Below are positions 43,046 through 52,254 of a stretch of DNA of 64,000 bases, one piece after another. The DNA comes from an uncultured Spirochaetales bacterium. Lineage in GTDB: Bacteria; Spirochaetota; Spirochaetia; Sphaerochaetales; Sphaerochaetaceae. How positions within the stretch are numbered: position 1 is the stretch's first letter; each line of letters begins with the position of its first letter. A program made the position numbers and the translations under genes. The stretch covers positions 62,001 through 126,000 of the forward strand of contig CASENB010000016.1 in NCBI GenBank assembly GCA_949289305.1, read 5' to 3'. Below the pieces are notes generated by a model. The model was not told where the DNA came from, did not search any database, and worked only from the letters and a program-made list of their open reading frames with translations.

Positions 43046-44349
43046 TCAAAGAGACGAAAGCATATTTAAATATTCTTCAACAAGAGGTAGTGGAACATTT
43101 ACAATTCTGTCTTGCTCTTTATATGGTGACATAGAAAACCTTATTCCTGTCAAATTCTCATTTTGTTTAAGAACTGTCGATAAACTTTTCGACCTCAAAT
43201 TTGTCTCTGCTTTTACCTCTACTGGATAAATTTTTTTGAAATCAACTACAAAATCGATTTCAAGCGTAGAATTTTCGTTTGTATGGTAATATAGCTTGTC
43301 TCTAATGGAAGAGAAAAATTGTTGTGCAAAATACTGTTCCGTAAAGCTTCCTTTATAAGTTGAAAATACATTATCTCCAATAAGAATATCTTCGGCCGGA
43401 GCATCGACCATTGCACCTTGCAGTCCTAAATCTACAAAGAAAAGTTTAAAACTTTCATTCTCTTCATAAAATTTAGCTGGTTTTTCTATCTTCTTTACTC
43501 TAGACACTTTGTATACTAGACCTGCATTTTTAAGCCATTCTATGGCTTTTTCATAATCTTTTGCCCTAGCACCTTTTCTTATCGCCCCATAAATGAATTT
43601 TTTATTCTCTTTTGCAAGTTGACTTGAAATACTATTGAAAACTAGAAGCACTCTTACAACTTCGCTTTCTGGAACATGTTCAAAAAAATCTCTTTCATAA
43701 TCTCTTATTATCGCTTTCTGTAAATTCCTTACACTATGTATGTCTTGAGTTCTTATATAGAGATCTACAACCTCAGGCATTCCTCCTGTAAAATAATATT
43801 GACGTAAAAGTTCTACAAGTTGAGGCATAAAAGCATTCAAATCTTCAAAATTACGTTCTCTGATCATATTTAAAAGAATTTTTTTATCATGGGCTAAAAG
43901 AAATTCAGAAAAGGATAGGGGATAGAGTGTCATACTATCGGTCTTTCCTACAGGAAATCCAGATCCAGAATGAATTAAAATTCCAAGAAAAGATCCTGCA
44001 ACCGCAATATGGTTTTCAGGGGCATTTTCTGAGAAATATTTTAGTGCAGTCAAAGCAAGAGGTGTCTCCTGTATTTCATCAAGCACAATAAGAGTTTTTT
44101 CTGGGTAGATTGGTTGATCTGAAATTGCTGAAAAACCTCTAATCAGTCGTGCTGTATCGAAATCTGAAAAAAGAATTTTCATCTGAGGATTGTTATCGCA
44201 GTTTATATAAGCAAGATTTTCGTATTCTTTTTTCCAAATTCTTTTAAAAGCCAAGTTTTTCCAACCTGTCTAGCTCCTTCAAGAATAAGAGGTTTTCTAT
44301 CTTTTTTATTTTTCCAATCTATTAGTTTTTTGTATAACAATCTTTCCAT
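43046..44349 (-). CDS. DUF4143-type AAA+ ATPase split by a -1 frameshift
   Basis: These P-loop ATPases have an N-terminal AAA domain and a C-terminal DUF4143 region with a restriction-nuclease-like end; some act as antitoxin-like or accessory factors, but most are uncharacterised. From ATG 44349, one frame gives MERLLYKKLIDWKNKKDRKP then the Walker A LEGARQVGKTWLLKEFG, and ends at TAA 44205-44203. The rest, from KKEYENLAYINCD to the C-terminus (LIVLDEIQ as Walker B, TGGMPEVV, EIDFVV...PVEVKAE), is in the -1 frame. The switch is in six A at 44233-44228, which read A-AAA-AAG, the best bacterial slippery heptamer. With a -1 slip the product is about 434 residues, the usual length. It may be a programmed shift, a one-base deletion or a sequencing error. 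Confidence 0.75.
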
Positions 44350-44492
44350 ATTTAAAATAATACACTTTTCTAGGTGATTATTTATTAAATTATAACATTT
44401 TTCCTAATTGAAATTATTAGATCGCATAAAATTACTCTTACGTTTTGAATTTTTTTCTTTTTTGATTGATATTATTTATTAGGAGATTGTTT

Positions 44493-45716
44493 ATGGCAAT
44501 TTTATTAGTAGTTCTTATTGCTGTTATCGTAGTTCTCTCTATTATACTAGTAAATGAAAAGATAAAGGAAACAGTTCCTGTTATTATAGAAGAGGAAAAT
44601 AAAGTAGAGGAAGTTTGTAATAAAGAGGAGGGGGAAGTCTTTGTAATTGATTTAGAAGAACTTCCACAAGATGCCGTAATAGATGAAAGCAGACTTGAAG
44701 AGATTACAGATAGTACTGTGTTATCAAGACTAAGTGCGGTAATTCCAACTCTGACAACTGTAATAAGTTCAACTAGTGTTATGAATGCTGCAGAAAGCGG
44801 GATGTTATATAAAGCCGTTTTACAATCAGGGGCAGAACTTGCAAAGTCGAATCAGCTAAGCGGGGCTTATGCACCGTTTGCACTGGGAGAAAATGGGAAA
44901 ATACTAGAGCAGGCAAAACTTATTCCTCAGAATCTAAATAGCCTTTCTAAAGCCGCTGCAATTTCATCTGTAATGTCGATCGCATCATTTGTTGTAGGAC
45001 AGCATTACATGCAGCAAATTGATAAAAAATTAGGTGAGATTAGTAAAAGCATAGATAAGATTGCTAAGTTTCAGGAAAATGAATATAAAAGCAAAGTTTC
45101 TGCTTTGACCGTACAAGTAAGCGAGATGCGTAACTTTTTTACTGATATAATAGACAATCATGAAGTAAGACTAATAAAACTCATTTCCTTAGAGGATCAG
45201 AAAAATAAGTGCATGGAGCTTTTAGGACAAGCAAACAGTACTATTATTGATAATTATTCTGAGAAAAACTACAAGAACTGCAAAGACTATTTATCTGAAT
45301 TAAATGAAATCGAAATGTGGTATGAATATCAAAATATTTTGCTCTCAATTTTAGCTAAGATTTCAGAACTGCAGTACGTGATTTACTTAGGATCTGTATC
45401 TAGAGAGTATTGCTATTCATCTCTCAATAAATATGAAAGAATAACCGAAGATGCAAACAAAGCATTAAGAGATTACCATAAAAGGATTAAAGAGCAGTTC
45501 TCAATCGATTATGATCAAGCAAACTTTAAGAAAAAGATATTAGGGAAAATTGTTACTCTTAACAGTTCCATTGATAACAAAAAAATAGAGTTAATAAAAA
45601 ATCAGATTGAGATGAAACCAATAGAAACGGATAAGACCGACCTCTTTTCAAAAGATGTTGATATTATTATAAAAAATGGGAAGGTGTATTACCTTCCCCC
45701 AAGTGCTACATGTTAA
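44493..45716 (+). CDS. Membrane-anchored helical protein of unknown function
   Basis: I do not recognise this 407-residue product. It has one N-terminal membrane helix (about 2-21), an acidic linker (about 25-70), a small hydrophobic segment (about 140-160, AAAISSVMSIASFVVGQHYM) and a long helical coiled-coil region (about 165-390: QQIDKKLGEISKSIDKIAKF, then many Lys/Glu heptads). The layout is like membrane-tethered sensor or effector proteins, but no catalytic motif is visible. ATG 44493 has AGGAG 7 nt upstream. Its last codons run through the smpB terminator and overlap smpB by 11 nt. It sits between ssrA and smpB with the frameshifted ATPase divergent from it. Confidence 0.8.
   Translation: MAILLVVLIAVIVVLSIILVNEKIKETVPVIIEEENKVEEVCNKEEGEVFVIDLEELPQDAVIDESRLEEITDSTVLSRLSAVIPTLTTVISSTSVMNAAESGMLYKAVLQSGAELAKSNQLSGAYAPFALGENGKILEQAKLIPQNLNSLSKAAAISSVMSIASFVVGQHYMQQIDKKLGEISKSIDKIAKFQENEYKSKVSALTVQVSEMRNFFTDIIDNHEVRLIKLISLEDQKNKCMELLGQANSTIIDNYSEKNYKNCKDYLSELNEIEMWYEYQNILLSILAKISELQYVIYLGSVSREYCYSSLNKYERITEDANKALRDYHKRIKEQFSIDYDQANFKKKILGKIVTLNSSIDNKKIELIKNQIEMKPIETDKTDLFSKDVDIIIKNGKVYYLPPSATC
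45671..45698 (-). terminator. smpB terminator inside the 3' end of the opposite gene
   Basis: On the minus strand GGGAAGGT (45698-45691) pairs with ACCTTCCC (45685-45678) around AATAC, followed by ATTTTTT (45677-45671). It lies 8 nt past the smpB stop, in the last codons of the plus-strand gene. Confidence 0.85.
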
Positions 45717-46167
45717 GCTCTTTAAGCTGACGGCGAGCATCTATTTTCATGTCTTTTGCTTTTATAGCTTCTTTTTTATCCCTTACGTTCTTGCCGCGGG
45801 CTAGGGCGATTTTCATTTTAACAAGATTTCCTTTTAAATAGATCTCAAGAGGAACTATTGTAAATCCTTTTTCGTTTACCTTCCTCTGGAATTTCTTAAT
45901 CTCCATTCTGTGTGCAAGAAGTTTCCTGTCTCTCGACGGCTCATGATTGAAGATATTCCCATGGCTGTATGGCTGGATTAAGAAACCTGTAAGGATCAGT
46001 TCTCCTTTCTTTATTTGGACATAAGAGTCTGAAAAAGAGCATTTTCCATCCCTTATGCTTTTTACTTCCGTTCCTTGAAGAGACATGCCGCATTCAAGTT
46101 CTTCAAGAATCTCATAATTGAAATATGCCTTCTTATTCTTTTGAATAAGTTTTGTTTTATCACTCAT
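45706..46167 (-). CDS. smpB: SsrA-binding protein SmpB
   Basis: SmpB holds tmRNA in the decoding site and recruits it to stalled ribosomes. The 153-residue product has the beta-barrel core (NKKAYFNYEILEELECGMSL, GTEVKSIRDGKC, YVQIKKGELIL, RKLLAHRMEI) and a basic tail (ARGKNVRDKKEAIKAKDMKI) that enters the mRNA channel. It overlaps the SUMF1-like gene by 8 nt on the same strand, and its terminator is 8 nt downstream. The gene for tmRNA is 2.7 kb away. Confidence 0.96.
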   Translation of the reverse strand: MSDKTKLIQKNKKAYFNYEILEELECGMSLQGTEVKSIRDGKCSFSDSYVQIKKGELILTGFLIQPYSHGNIFNHEPSRDRKLLAHRMEIKKFQRKVNEKGFTIVPLEIYLKGNLVKMKIALARGKNVRDKKEAIKAKDMKIDARRQLKELNM

Positions 46168-47539
46168 TTCTAACTAACCTAAATCCTACGTAGTCGCTGC
46201 ATCTAGCTTTAGCAATCAGACCTACAGTATCCGCATTGACGCTCTCTGCGCTGTTTATGTAAGAGCCTCCCTTGATAACAACATCGTCATTTTCAAGCTC
46301 TGCGTTATCATAGCCTAAAGTGCGACTTAATGGAACATATGAAGATGAAGTGTATTCCCAAACTCCGCCAAGCATCATATCAGGGGTGCTTTCATCCATA
46401 TCCATCCAATTCAGATTTGTCGCATATCTTTTGTTTTCTGCAGAGTAGGCTGCAAGCGACCATTCTTCTTCCGTTGGAAGACGGTAAGAAACACCATCCT
46501 TTTCAGAAACCCAATCAATATAAGCAAGAGCAGCATAATAGCTTATGTTTCTAATTGGACGTATGCTCACATAACTTGTAGAAAGACTAATTCCGCTTAA
46601 GTAATTTTCATCAACAAGTCCTTCTTTAATTAAGTTTTCCTTATTGCTTAGGCTCCAAGAAGGATTCTCATTTACAAAGAGAGCGTAATCGTATTCGCTT
46701 ACGGGTCTGTCAGCAATTGCAAAAGACTCTGTGCTTACTTCAATTCTCTTTTCGTTTGTAAGAGGATACTTATTTCCTAGGTAAGATCCCATCTCAAATG
46801 TAGAGGCAGGATATATGTAATAGTTTCCATCTTTTTGAGGCGCTACGGCAGTATGATTTCTATTAACATTATCATTATCGTCTTCTGCAGTGAAATAACT
46901 GTCGCTGAATTCTACTTCTATATTTAAAAGAGAGCATGCGGCACTATAATCGTCATACATCTCTTTTGACGATATATGGGCAACAGCCTTTCTCCAAAGA
47001 TCTGTTTCCAATTCTCTGTTAAGGGCGAGTATGTCTTTTGCGTAAGCGCTAAAGAGTGGGGGAAGGTGGGTAACGCTGTTAAAGCTTGTTACTTTAGACC
47101 ATGAAGAGACGCTGTTTAAAAAAGTTTCATCAATAGCTTTTTCAAGTTCTTCATCTGCTGTATATGCTATTTCTATATCTTCGCCTCTATGGAAGAAGAG
47201 CGTAAAGAATATAGGATGTCCAATTTCCCTTTTTTCCTCGCTAATCGTTATTCCATCTTTAACGTATCGAAAATCATGTTCCCCGGATGGTATGAAATAC
47301 CTGCTTCCTTCTGTGGAGCCAAGATACGTGCCGTCGAGATATACCCCAACATTTGAAAGGTTCGATTTAAATGACACGTATTTTCCCCCGTTTATAATAC
47401 CAGGAAGCATAAAGAGAAGGAAGAAAATTAAAAGAATTGCAACGATTAATATCGTTAATATAATAATCCCCGGCCTTATTCCATGGAAGGAATTAAGATG
47501 AACAGGTTCAACTTCAGGTAGTTCGATTTTTTTTCTCAT
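46160..47539 (-). CDS. Membrane-anchored SUMF1 (formylglycine-enzyme-like) protein
   Basis: The product of about 459 residues has a membrane helix (about 22-47), a short PEGA-like segment (VGVYLDGTYLGSTEGSRYFI, about 65-85), a helical linker and a C-terminal SUMF1 domain (about 235-459: STFEMGSYLGNKYPLTNEKR, SYRLPTEEEWSLAAY, WEYTSSSYVPLS, IKGGSYIN, GFRLVRNE). The Cys pair needed for formylglycine synthesis is missing; one Cys remains in KARCSDYVGF. It is probably a structural or binding module, as in many spirochete SUMF1 proteins. I used ATG 47539; TTG 47578 is possible. It is upstream of smpB in the same operon. Confidence 0.82.
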   Translation of the reverse strand: MRKKIELPEVEPVHLNSFHGIRPGIIILTILIVAILLIFFLLFMLPGIINGGKYVSFKSNLSNVGVYLDGTYLGSTEGSRYFIPSGEHDFRYVKDGITISEEKREIGHPIFFTLFFHRGEDIEIAYTADEELEKAIDETFLNSVSSWSKVTSFNSVTHLPPLFSAYAKDILALNRELETDLWRKAVAHISSKEMYDDYSAACSLLNIEVEFSDSYFTAEDDNDNVNRNHTAVAPQKDGNYYIYPASTFEMGSYLGNKYPLTNEKRIEVSTESFAIADRPVSEYDYALFVNENPSWSLSNKENLIKEGLVDENYLSGISLSTSYVSIRPIRNISYYAALAYIDWVSEKDGVSYRLPTEEEWSLAAYSAENKRYATNLNWMDMDESTPDMMLGGVWEYTSSSYVPLSRTLGYDNAELENDDVVIKGGSYINSAESVNADTVGLIAKARCSDYVGFRLVRNE

Positions 47540-47568
47540 AGGACTAACATAATAATCTAAGCTCTCTC

Positions 47569-47597
47569 TTGTCAACAAAGAATTAATGGTGTAATTT
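47569..47597 (+). promoter_or_regulatory. lepB promoter abutting the start codon
   Basis: TTGTCA (47569-47574), 17 nt, TAATTT (47592-47597), ending 6 nt before ATG 47604. No ribosome site is seen. It lies inside the divergent SUMF1-gene leader. Confidence 0.5.
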
Positions 47598-47603
47598 CAA
47601 TTC

Positions 47604-48602
47604 ATGGACAAGTTATTAACCTTTCTTGAGGTAAAGACGGAAAACTATCTGACTAAAAGAAAGAGAAAAAAAGCATATAACAAAGAAAAAGAGAGAACAA
47701 TATTAGGCGAAATCTGGTCATGGATCGATGCGCTGATATTCGCAGTCTTCTGGGTAATAATAATCAATCAATATCTATTCCAATTTTTTTTAATCCCGAC
47801 GCCGTCTATGGTATCGACGCTTAACGTCGGAGATAGAGTTGCCGTAATTAAAAACGCATATGGAGTTGAACTCTATCCATCGGGTCCGAAAGTTTGGACG
47901 GAAAAAAGAAGGGTTCAAAGGGACGACATCATAACGTTTTATAATCCAGAATACGAATCAAAAGGCCCTGTGTTCGACATACTCTCCCAGGTCGTATTCA
48001 TGGGTACTCTTTCGCTTGTTAACATAGATAAAAACCCTGACGGCACTCCAGCAGAAAGGTTATATGTAAAAAGGGCAGTAGGATTTCCAGGGGATGTTAT
48101 TCGATTTAATGAAGGAAATGTTGAGATAAAAGTTGCAGGTGAAAATGATTTCGTAAGCGAAGAGGACTTTAGATCTTCTAATTCTCTTTCTACAGGACCG
48201 CACAGGTCTGTGAATATGGAGGATTATGAGTGGCTCAAGGCTTATGGCAATCTTCTCGCATACGACCAAAGGGGAATAATGAATCAAGCTCCTTCCTATA
48301 TAAGAGAGAGTTACAGCAAGATCGATCAAAGTTCAAATTTAAACGACTTTTATGAAGTAGATCATCAGAAGGCCTTAACTGATACGAAGCTAGATCCGTT
48401 CGACATGAGTGCAAGAAGCACTCTAAACAGTTATGAAAACGGAATCTATGTGCCGCAGGATCACGTTCTTCCTCTTGGTGACAATAGGGATAACTCCAGA
48501 GACGGCCGATATTTTGGTCCTGTAAGGGAAGCTAAGATCAACGGTCGCGTTGTTCTAAGGTTCTGGCCTTTAAACGATTTCACATCTTTAAAGAATAAAT
48601 GA
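47604..48602 (+). CDS. lepB: Signal peptidase I
   Basis: LepB cleaves signal peptides of exported proteins. The 332-residue product has a basic N-terminal tail, one membrane helix (about 40-58), the catalytic Ser in TPSMVSTLNVGDRV (about 67-80), the Lys in YVKRAVGFPGDVI (about 153-165) and the box E motif PLGDNRDNSRDGRYFGPV (about 291-308). A long insert between boxes D and E (about 175-285) is typical of spirochete LepB. It overlaps hemW by 4 nt. Confidence 0.93.
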   Translation: MDKLLTFLEVKTENYLTKRKRKKAYNKEKERTILGEIWSWIDALIFAVFWVIIINQYLFQFFLIPTPSMVSTLNVGDRVAVIKNAYGVELYPSGPKVWTEKRRVQRDDIITFYNPEYESKGPVFDILSQVVFMGTLSLVNIDKNPDGTPAERLYVKRAVGFPGDVIRFNEGNVEIKVAGENDFVSEEDFRSSNSLSTGPHRSVNMEDYEWLKAYGNLLAYDQRGIMNQAPSYIRESYSKIDQSSNLNDFYEVDHQKALTDTKLDPFDMSARSTLNSYENGIYVPQDHVLPLGDNRDNSRDGRYFGPVREAKINGRVVLRFWPLNDFTSLKNK

Positions 48603-49720
48603 TCGAAGCTGATTTGAAACATCCGTTCTCCCTTTACGTGCATGTTCCTTTCTGCACTAGCAAATGCAGCTATTGCGCTTTTTATTCGCTTCCAAAAAAC
48701 ATGTGGAATATGGATGTTGACGCATATGCAGAAATAATAGTCGATGAGATAAGAAAACTCAGATCTGATGGAATAGATAAATTCGACACTATCTATATAG
48801 GCGGCGGAAATCCTGGCGTATTAAAAGATTCAAGCATCATAAAAATCATTACAGAAGCAGAGAAGAAAGAAAAGAGCAGGGAAGTAACGGTCGAGATGAA
48901 TCCCGAGGAGCTGACAAAAGATAGGCTTTCTGTCTTAAAACCGTATGTTGATAGAATTTCGATTGGAATACAGTCATTAAATGATAAGACGCTGAAAATT
49001 CTTGGCAGAAACAGTAATTTAAAAGAGAACTTGAAAGCACTAGATCTATTAAAAAACAGTGAAATCAATTTTAACGCTGATTTAATAACCGCAGTCAATG
49101 CAACTTCTTTAGAAGAAAACATTAAGGATATAAGAGATCTAGCAGCATTTGATCCAGACCACATCTCCTTTTACTGTTTAAGCTATGAAGAAAACACTCC
49201 TTTATATTCAAAAAGAGAGGAAAGAAGAGAGGATGACGAATATAACGCGCTCTACTATGGATGGAAAGAACTAGGATCTCTTGGTTATGAGCACTACGAG
49301 ATATCTAATTTTGCAAAAGACGGCAAATATAGCAGACACAATAAAAACTACTGGAGTCTAAGCCAGTACATAGGGCTTGGGCCGTCTGCAGAATCAAGCC
49401 TTGGATATTCGGATTTATTTTCATTTCGTTATGACGAAAAAATACAAAATTATTTAAGCGACAGAAGTTTCAAATTTGAGAAACTCAGTAAGGAGCAAGC
49501 AATACTTGAGTTCATAATGGTTGCACTTAGGACAAATTACGGCATAGATAAAAATGAATTTAAATTAAGGTTCAAAGTTGATTTTGACAGCCTCTTTATT
49601 GATGAGATAAATAAGCTAAGCCCGATATATTATAAAAATAACGCCTCCTCGTTTTATTTAACAGAGGAGGGCTTTATGATATTAGATCAAATAGTTTTAA
49701 GGCTTTCAGCTGCTATTTAG
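48599..49720 (+). CDS. hemW: HemW-like radical SAM protein
   Basis: HemW proteins are radical SAM heme chaperones, often mislabelled as coproporphyrinogen III oxidase. The 373-residue product has SLYVHVPFCTSKCSYCAFYS (cluster motif CxxxCxxC), the SAM-binding GGGNPGVL, RISIGIQSLNDKTLKILGR, and the C-terminal HemN_C region (ILEFIMVALRTNYGIDKNEF). The residues before the Cys motif fit HemW rather than true HemN. It overlaps lepB by 4 nt and meets putP tail-to-tail with a 4 nt overlap. No other heme gene is visible here. Confidence 0.85.
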   Translation: MIEADLKHPFSLYVHVPFCTSKCSYCAFYSLPKNMWNMDVDAYAEIIVDEIRKLRSDGIDKFDTIYIGGGNPGVLKDSSIIKIITEAEKKEKSREVTVEMNPEELTKDRLSVLKPYVDRISIGIQSLNDKTLKILGRNSNLKENLKALDLLKNSEINFNADLITAVNATSLEENIKDIRDLAAFDPDHISFYCLSYEENTPLYSKREERREDDEYNALYYGWKELGSLGYEHYEISNFAKDGKYSRHNKNYWSLSQYIGLGPSAESSLGYSDLFSFRYDEKIQNYLSDRSFKFEKLSKEQAILEFIMVALRTNYGIDKNEFKLRFKVDFDSLFIDEINKLSPIYYKNNASSFYLTEEGFMILDQIVLRLSAAI

Positions 49721-51279
49721 AAAGCACCTTCTTTAGCCATATCAAATTCTCTCTTCATCTCATCCGTAACGTCGTTCGTGATAAGTGATACGACGACAAT
49801 CACGATAGAGGAGATTATGAAAGCAGGAAGAAGTTCGTAAATTGCGAATATTCCTCCAAGTGGTTTGATAAACAGATTCCAAATAAATACTACGGCAGCA
49901 CCAGAGAGCATTCCTGCAATAGCACCGGATCTCGTAGTTTTCTTCCAGAATAGTGAAAACAGCATCAAAGGTCCAAATGCCGCACCAAATCCAGCCCATG
50001 CAAATGATACGATAGAGAAGATTACGCTGTTCTCATCCAATGCAATGATAGCTCCAAAGAGGGCGATTAAGATCATCGTGATTCTGCTAATCTTCATAAC
50101 CTGCTTGTCTGTCGCATCTTTTTTAAATATTCCTTGATAAATATTCTTTGCAACAGCAGAGGATGCAATAAGAAGGTAGCTGTCGGAACTTGAAATAGTT
50201 GCAGCAAAAATTCCAGCCATTACGAGGCCTGCAAAAACAGGGTGAAGCATTGCAGAGGCAAGAAGAGAGAAAATGTTTTCAGCGTCACTTGCGGTATTCA
50301 ATGCAGTCGGATAAAGGTTTCTTCCAATTAGACCTATTACAACAGACGATCCAAGTGAAATTAAAACCCAGACAGTTCCTATTCTTCTGCTCTTTTTAAG
50401 CTCATCCGCCTTTCTGATTGCCATAAAGCGTAAAAGAACCTGTGGAACGCCGAAATAACCAAGGCCCCATGCAAGCATTGAAACGGCAGAGAGCGCAGAG
50501 TACGGCGCAGCGTCATTAAATAGCGGCGTACCGTTTTGAACTACCTGAACTCCAGCCTCATCTACAACAGGGGAGGATATCGAAAAGAACTCCAAGAATC
50601 CCGGAATATTATTCAAATTGTCTATCACGTTTCCAAGTCCGCCTGCGTTAGCAATTCCAAGAGTCAGGATTATGACAAGGGCAAGAACCATCACGATTGC
50701 CTGCATGAAGTCAGAAGCGCTTTCTGCTAAAAATCCGCCAAGGAAAGTATATGTTACTACAAGCAAAACGCCTACTATCATCATCGATTGGTAGCTGAAA
50801 CCGAACATCGCTGAAAATAGCTTTCCGCAAGTTACGAAGCAAGAAGATGCGTAAACACAGAAAAACACGAGGATCAAGACGGAAGAGATCATCATAATGA
50901 CCTTTTTCTTCTCATGAAAACGATTAGAGAAGAAATCTGGAATTGTTATAGAGTTGTTTGCAACCTGACTGTAATGTCTAAGCCTCTTGGCAACAAGAAG
51001 CCAGTTGATATAAGTTCCAATTGCAAGTCCTATCGCAGTCCAGAATGCATCCGCTAGCCCCGTCCAGTAAGCCAAGCCAGGCAACCCCATCAAAAGCCAG
51101 CCAGACATATCGCTTGCTTCTGCAGAGAAAGCGGCAACCCAAGGACCTAACGAGCGGCCTCCGATATAATAGTTTTCGCTGCTTTCATTGGCTCTTTTTG
51201 CAAAGTATATTCCAATAAAAAGAACAACCATGATGTAAAGAACCATTGAAACCAACATTTGTAATGAAGCTGAAGTCAT
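49717..51279 (-). CDS. putP: Sodium/proline symporter PutP
   Basis: The 520-residue product is a sodium:solute symporter with about thirteen membrane helices. It carries YYIGGRSLGPWVAAFSAEAS, DMSGWLLMGLPGLAYWTG with the residues that bind Na+ and proline, AKRLRHYSQVANNSITIPDF and GLVMAGIFAATISSSDSYLL. The series matches PutP better than pantothenate or glucose relatives. ATG 51279 is chosen because of CTGGAGGTAAA just before it; a further 37 in-frame codons upstream have no ribosome site. It stands alone between two rightward operons. Confidence 0.9.
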   Translation of the reverse strand: MTSASLQMLVSMVLYIMVVLFIGIYFAKRANESSENYYIGGRSLGPWVAAFSAEASDMSGWLLMGLPGLAYWTGLADAFWTAIGLAIGTYINWLLVAKRLRHYSQVANNSITIPDFFSNRFHEKKKVIMMISSVLILVFFCVYASSCFVTCGKLFSAMFGFSYQSMMIVGVLLVVTYTFLGGFLAESASDFMQAIVMVLALVIILTLGIANAGGLGNVIDNLNNIPGFLEFFSISSPVVDEAGVQVVQNGTPLFNDAAPYSALSAVSMLAWGLGYFGVPQVLLRFMAIRKADELKKSRRIGTVWVLISLGSSVVIGLIGRNLYPTALNTASDAENIFSLLASAMLHPVFAGLVMAGIFAATISSSDSYLLIASSAVAKNIYQGIFKKDATDKQVMKISRITMILIALFGAIIALDENSVIFSIVSFAWAGFGAAFGPLMLFSLFWKKTTRSGAIAGMLSGAAVVFIWNLFIKPLGGIFAIYELLPAFIISSIVIVVVSLITNDVTDEMKREFDMAKEGAF

Positions 51280-51441
51280 TTTACCTCCAGATGGAAAAAT
51301 TTCTTCAATAATATCTAAAAACAGACATAATGAGAATAATTTGGACATCCTTTTGTCTGAAAAAATGACAGAGTTTAGGTTTAAACACATTTTTAAAGTT
51401 TGTTTTATTCCATTCTGTCAACGGAAATTACAATATGAATA

Positions 51442-51471
51442 TTGACCTATAAAATATCATTGTGGTAAATT
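51442..51471 (+). promoter_or_regulatory. yebC promoter
   Basis: TTGACC (51442-51447), 18 nt, TAAATT (51466-51471), about 40 nt before ATG 51511, which is preceded by AGAGG. It heads the yebC-ruvCAB-queA run. The remaining 51280-51441 holds no gene. Confidence 0.6.
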
Positions 51472-51510
51472 TTCAAAGGTTCAAGAAAATCTAATATTTA
51501 AGAGGTTTAT

Positions 51511-52251
51511 ATGTCAGGCCATAGCAAATGGGCAACTATCAAACACAAGAAAGGCGCACTTGACGCAAAGCGCGGACAGAAATTTACTAAACTTATCAAA
51601 GAAATCTCAGTAGCTGCAAAGATGGGCGGAGGAGATCCAGATTCTAATGCAAGACTTAGAACTGCCATTTTGAAGGCAAGAGCTGAAAACATGCCTAAAG
51701 ATAATATCGACAGGGCAATCAAGAAGGGTACCGGCGAGATGGGAGCTACAAGTTTCTTCGAGCTCACATATGAAGGCTATGCACCTGGCGGAGTTGCTAT
51801 TATTGTAGATACTCTTACAGATAACAAGAACAGAACAGCTGCTGATGTAAGATCAACGCTGTCAAAGCTTGGCGGATCTCTTGGTTCAACAGGATGCGTT
51901 AGCTATATGTTCCAGACAAAGGGCGTAATAACATACGACGCATCGAAGTACAGCGAGGAAGAAATCTTCGATGCTGCTCTAGAAAATGGTGCTGAAGACG
52001 TATCGACAGAAGATGGAATCATCGAAGTAACAACCACTCCTGCAGATTTTGCTCAGGTTCTTGAGGCAATGCAGAAAGCAGGATTCGAACAGGATAGCGC
52101 TGATATCAACAAGATTGCAGATCAGACAGTCGTTCTTGATAACGAGAAAGCAAATAAGGTTCTTAAAATCGTAGAGCGCTTAGAGGAGCTTGATGATGTT
52201 CAGCAGGTATCTACTAACATGGAGCTTCCTGACGATTTTGTAGAGGAGTAA
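51511..52251 (+). CDS. yebC: YebC/PmpR family protein
   Basis: YebC/TACO1 proteins were first called transcription regulators and more recently are seen as translation factors. The 246-residue product is complete: SGHSKWATIKHKKGALDAKR at the start, KARAENMPKDNIDRAIKKGTG, TDNKNRTAADVR and GCVSYMFQTKGVI. It heads an operon with ruvC, as in many bacteria, separated by only 3 nt. Confidence 0.95.
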   Translation: MSGHSKWATIKHKKGALDAKRGQKFTKLIKEISVAAKMGGGDPDSNARLRTAILKARAENMPKDNIDRAIKKGTGEMGATSFFELTYEGYAPGGVAIIVDTLTDNKNRTAADVRSTLSKLGGSLGSTGCVSYMFQTKGVITYDASKYSEEEIFDAALENGAEDVSTEDGIIEVTTTPADFAQVLEAMQKAGFEQDSADINKIADQTVVLDNEKANKVLKIVERLEELDDVQQVSTNMELPDDFVEE

Positions 52252-52254
52252 GGT

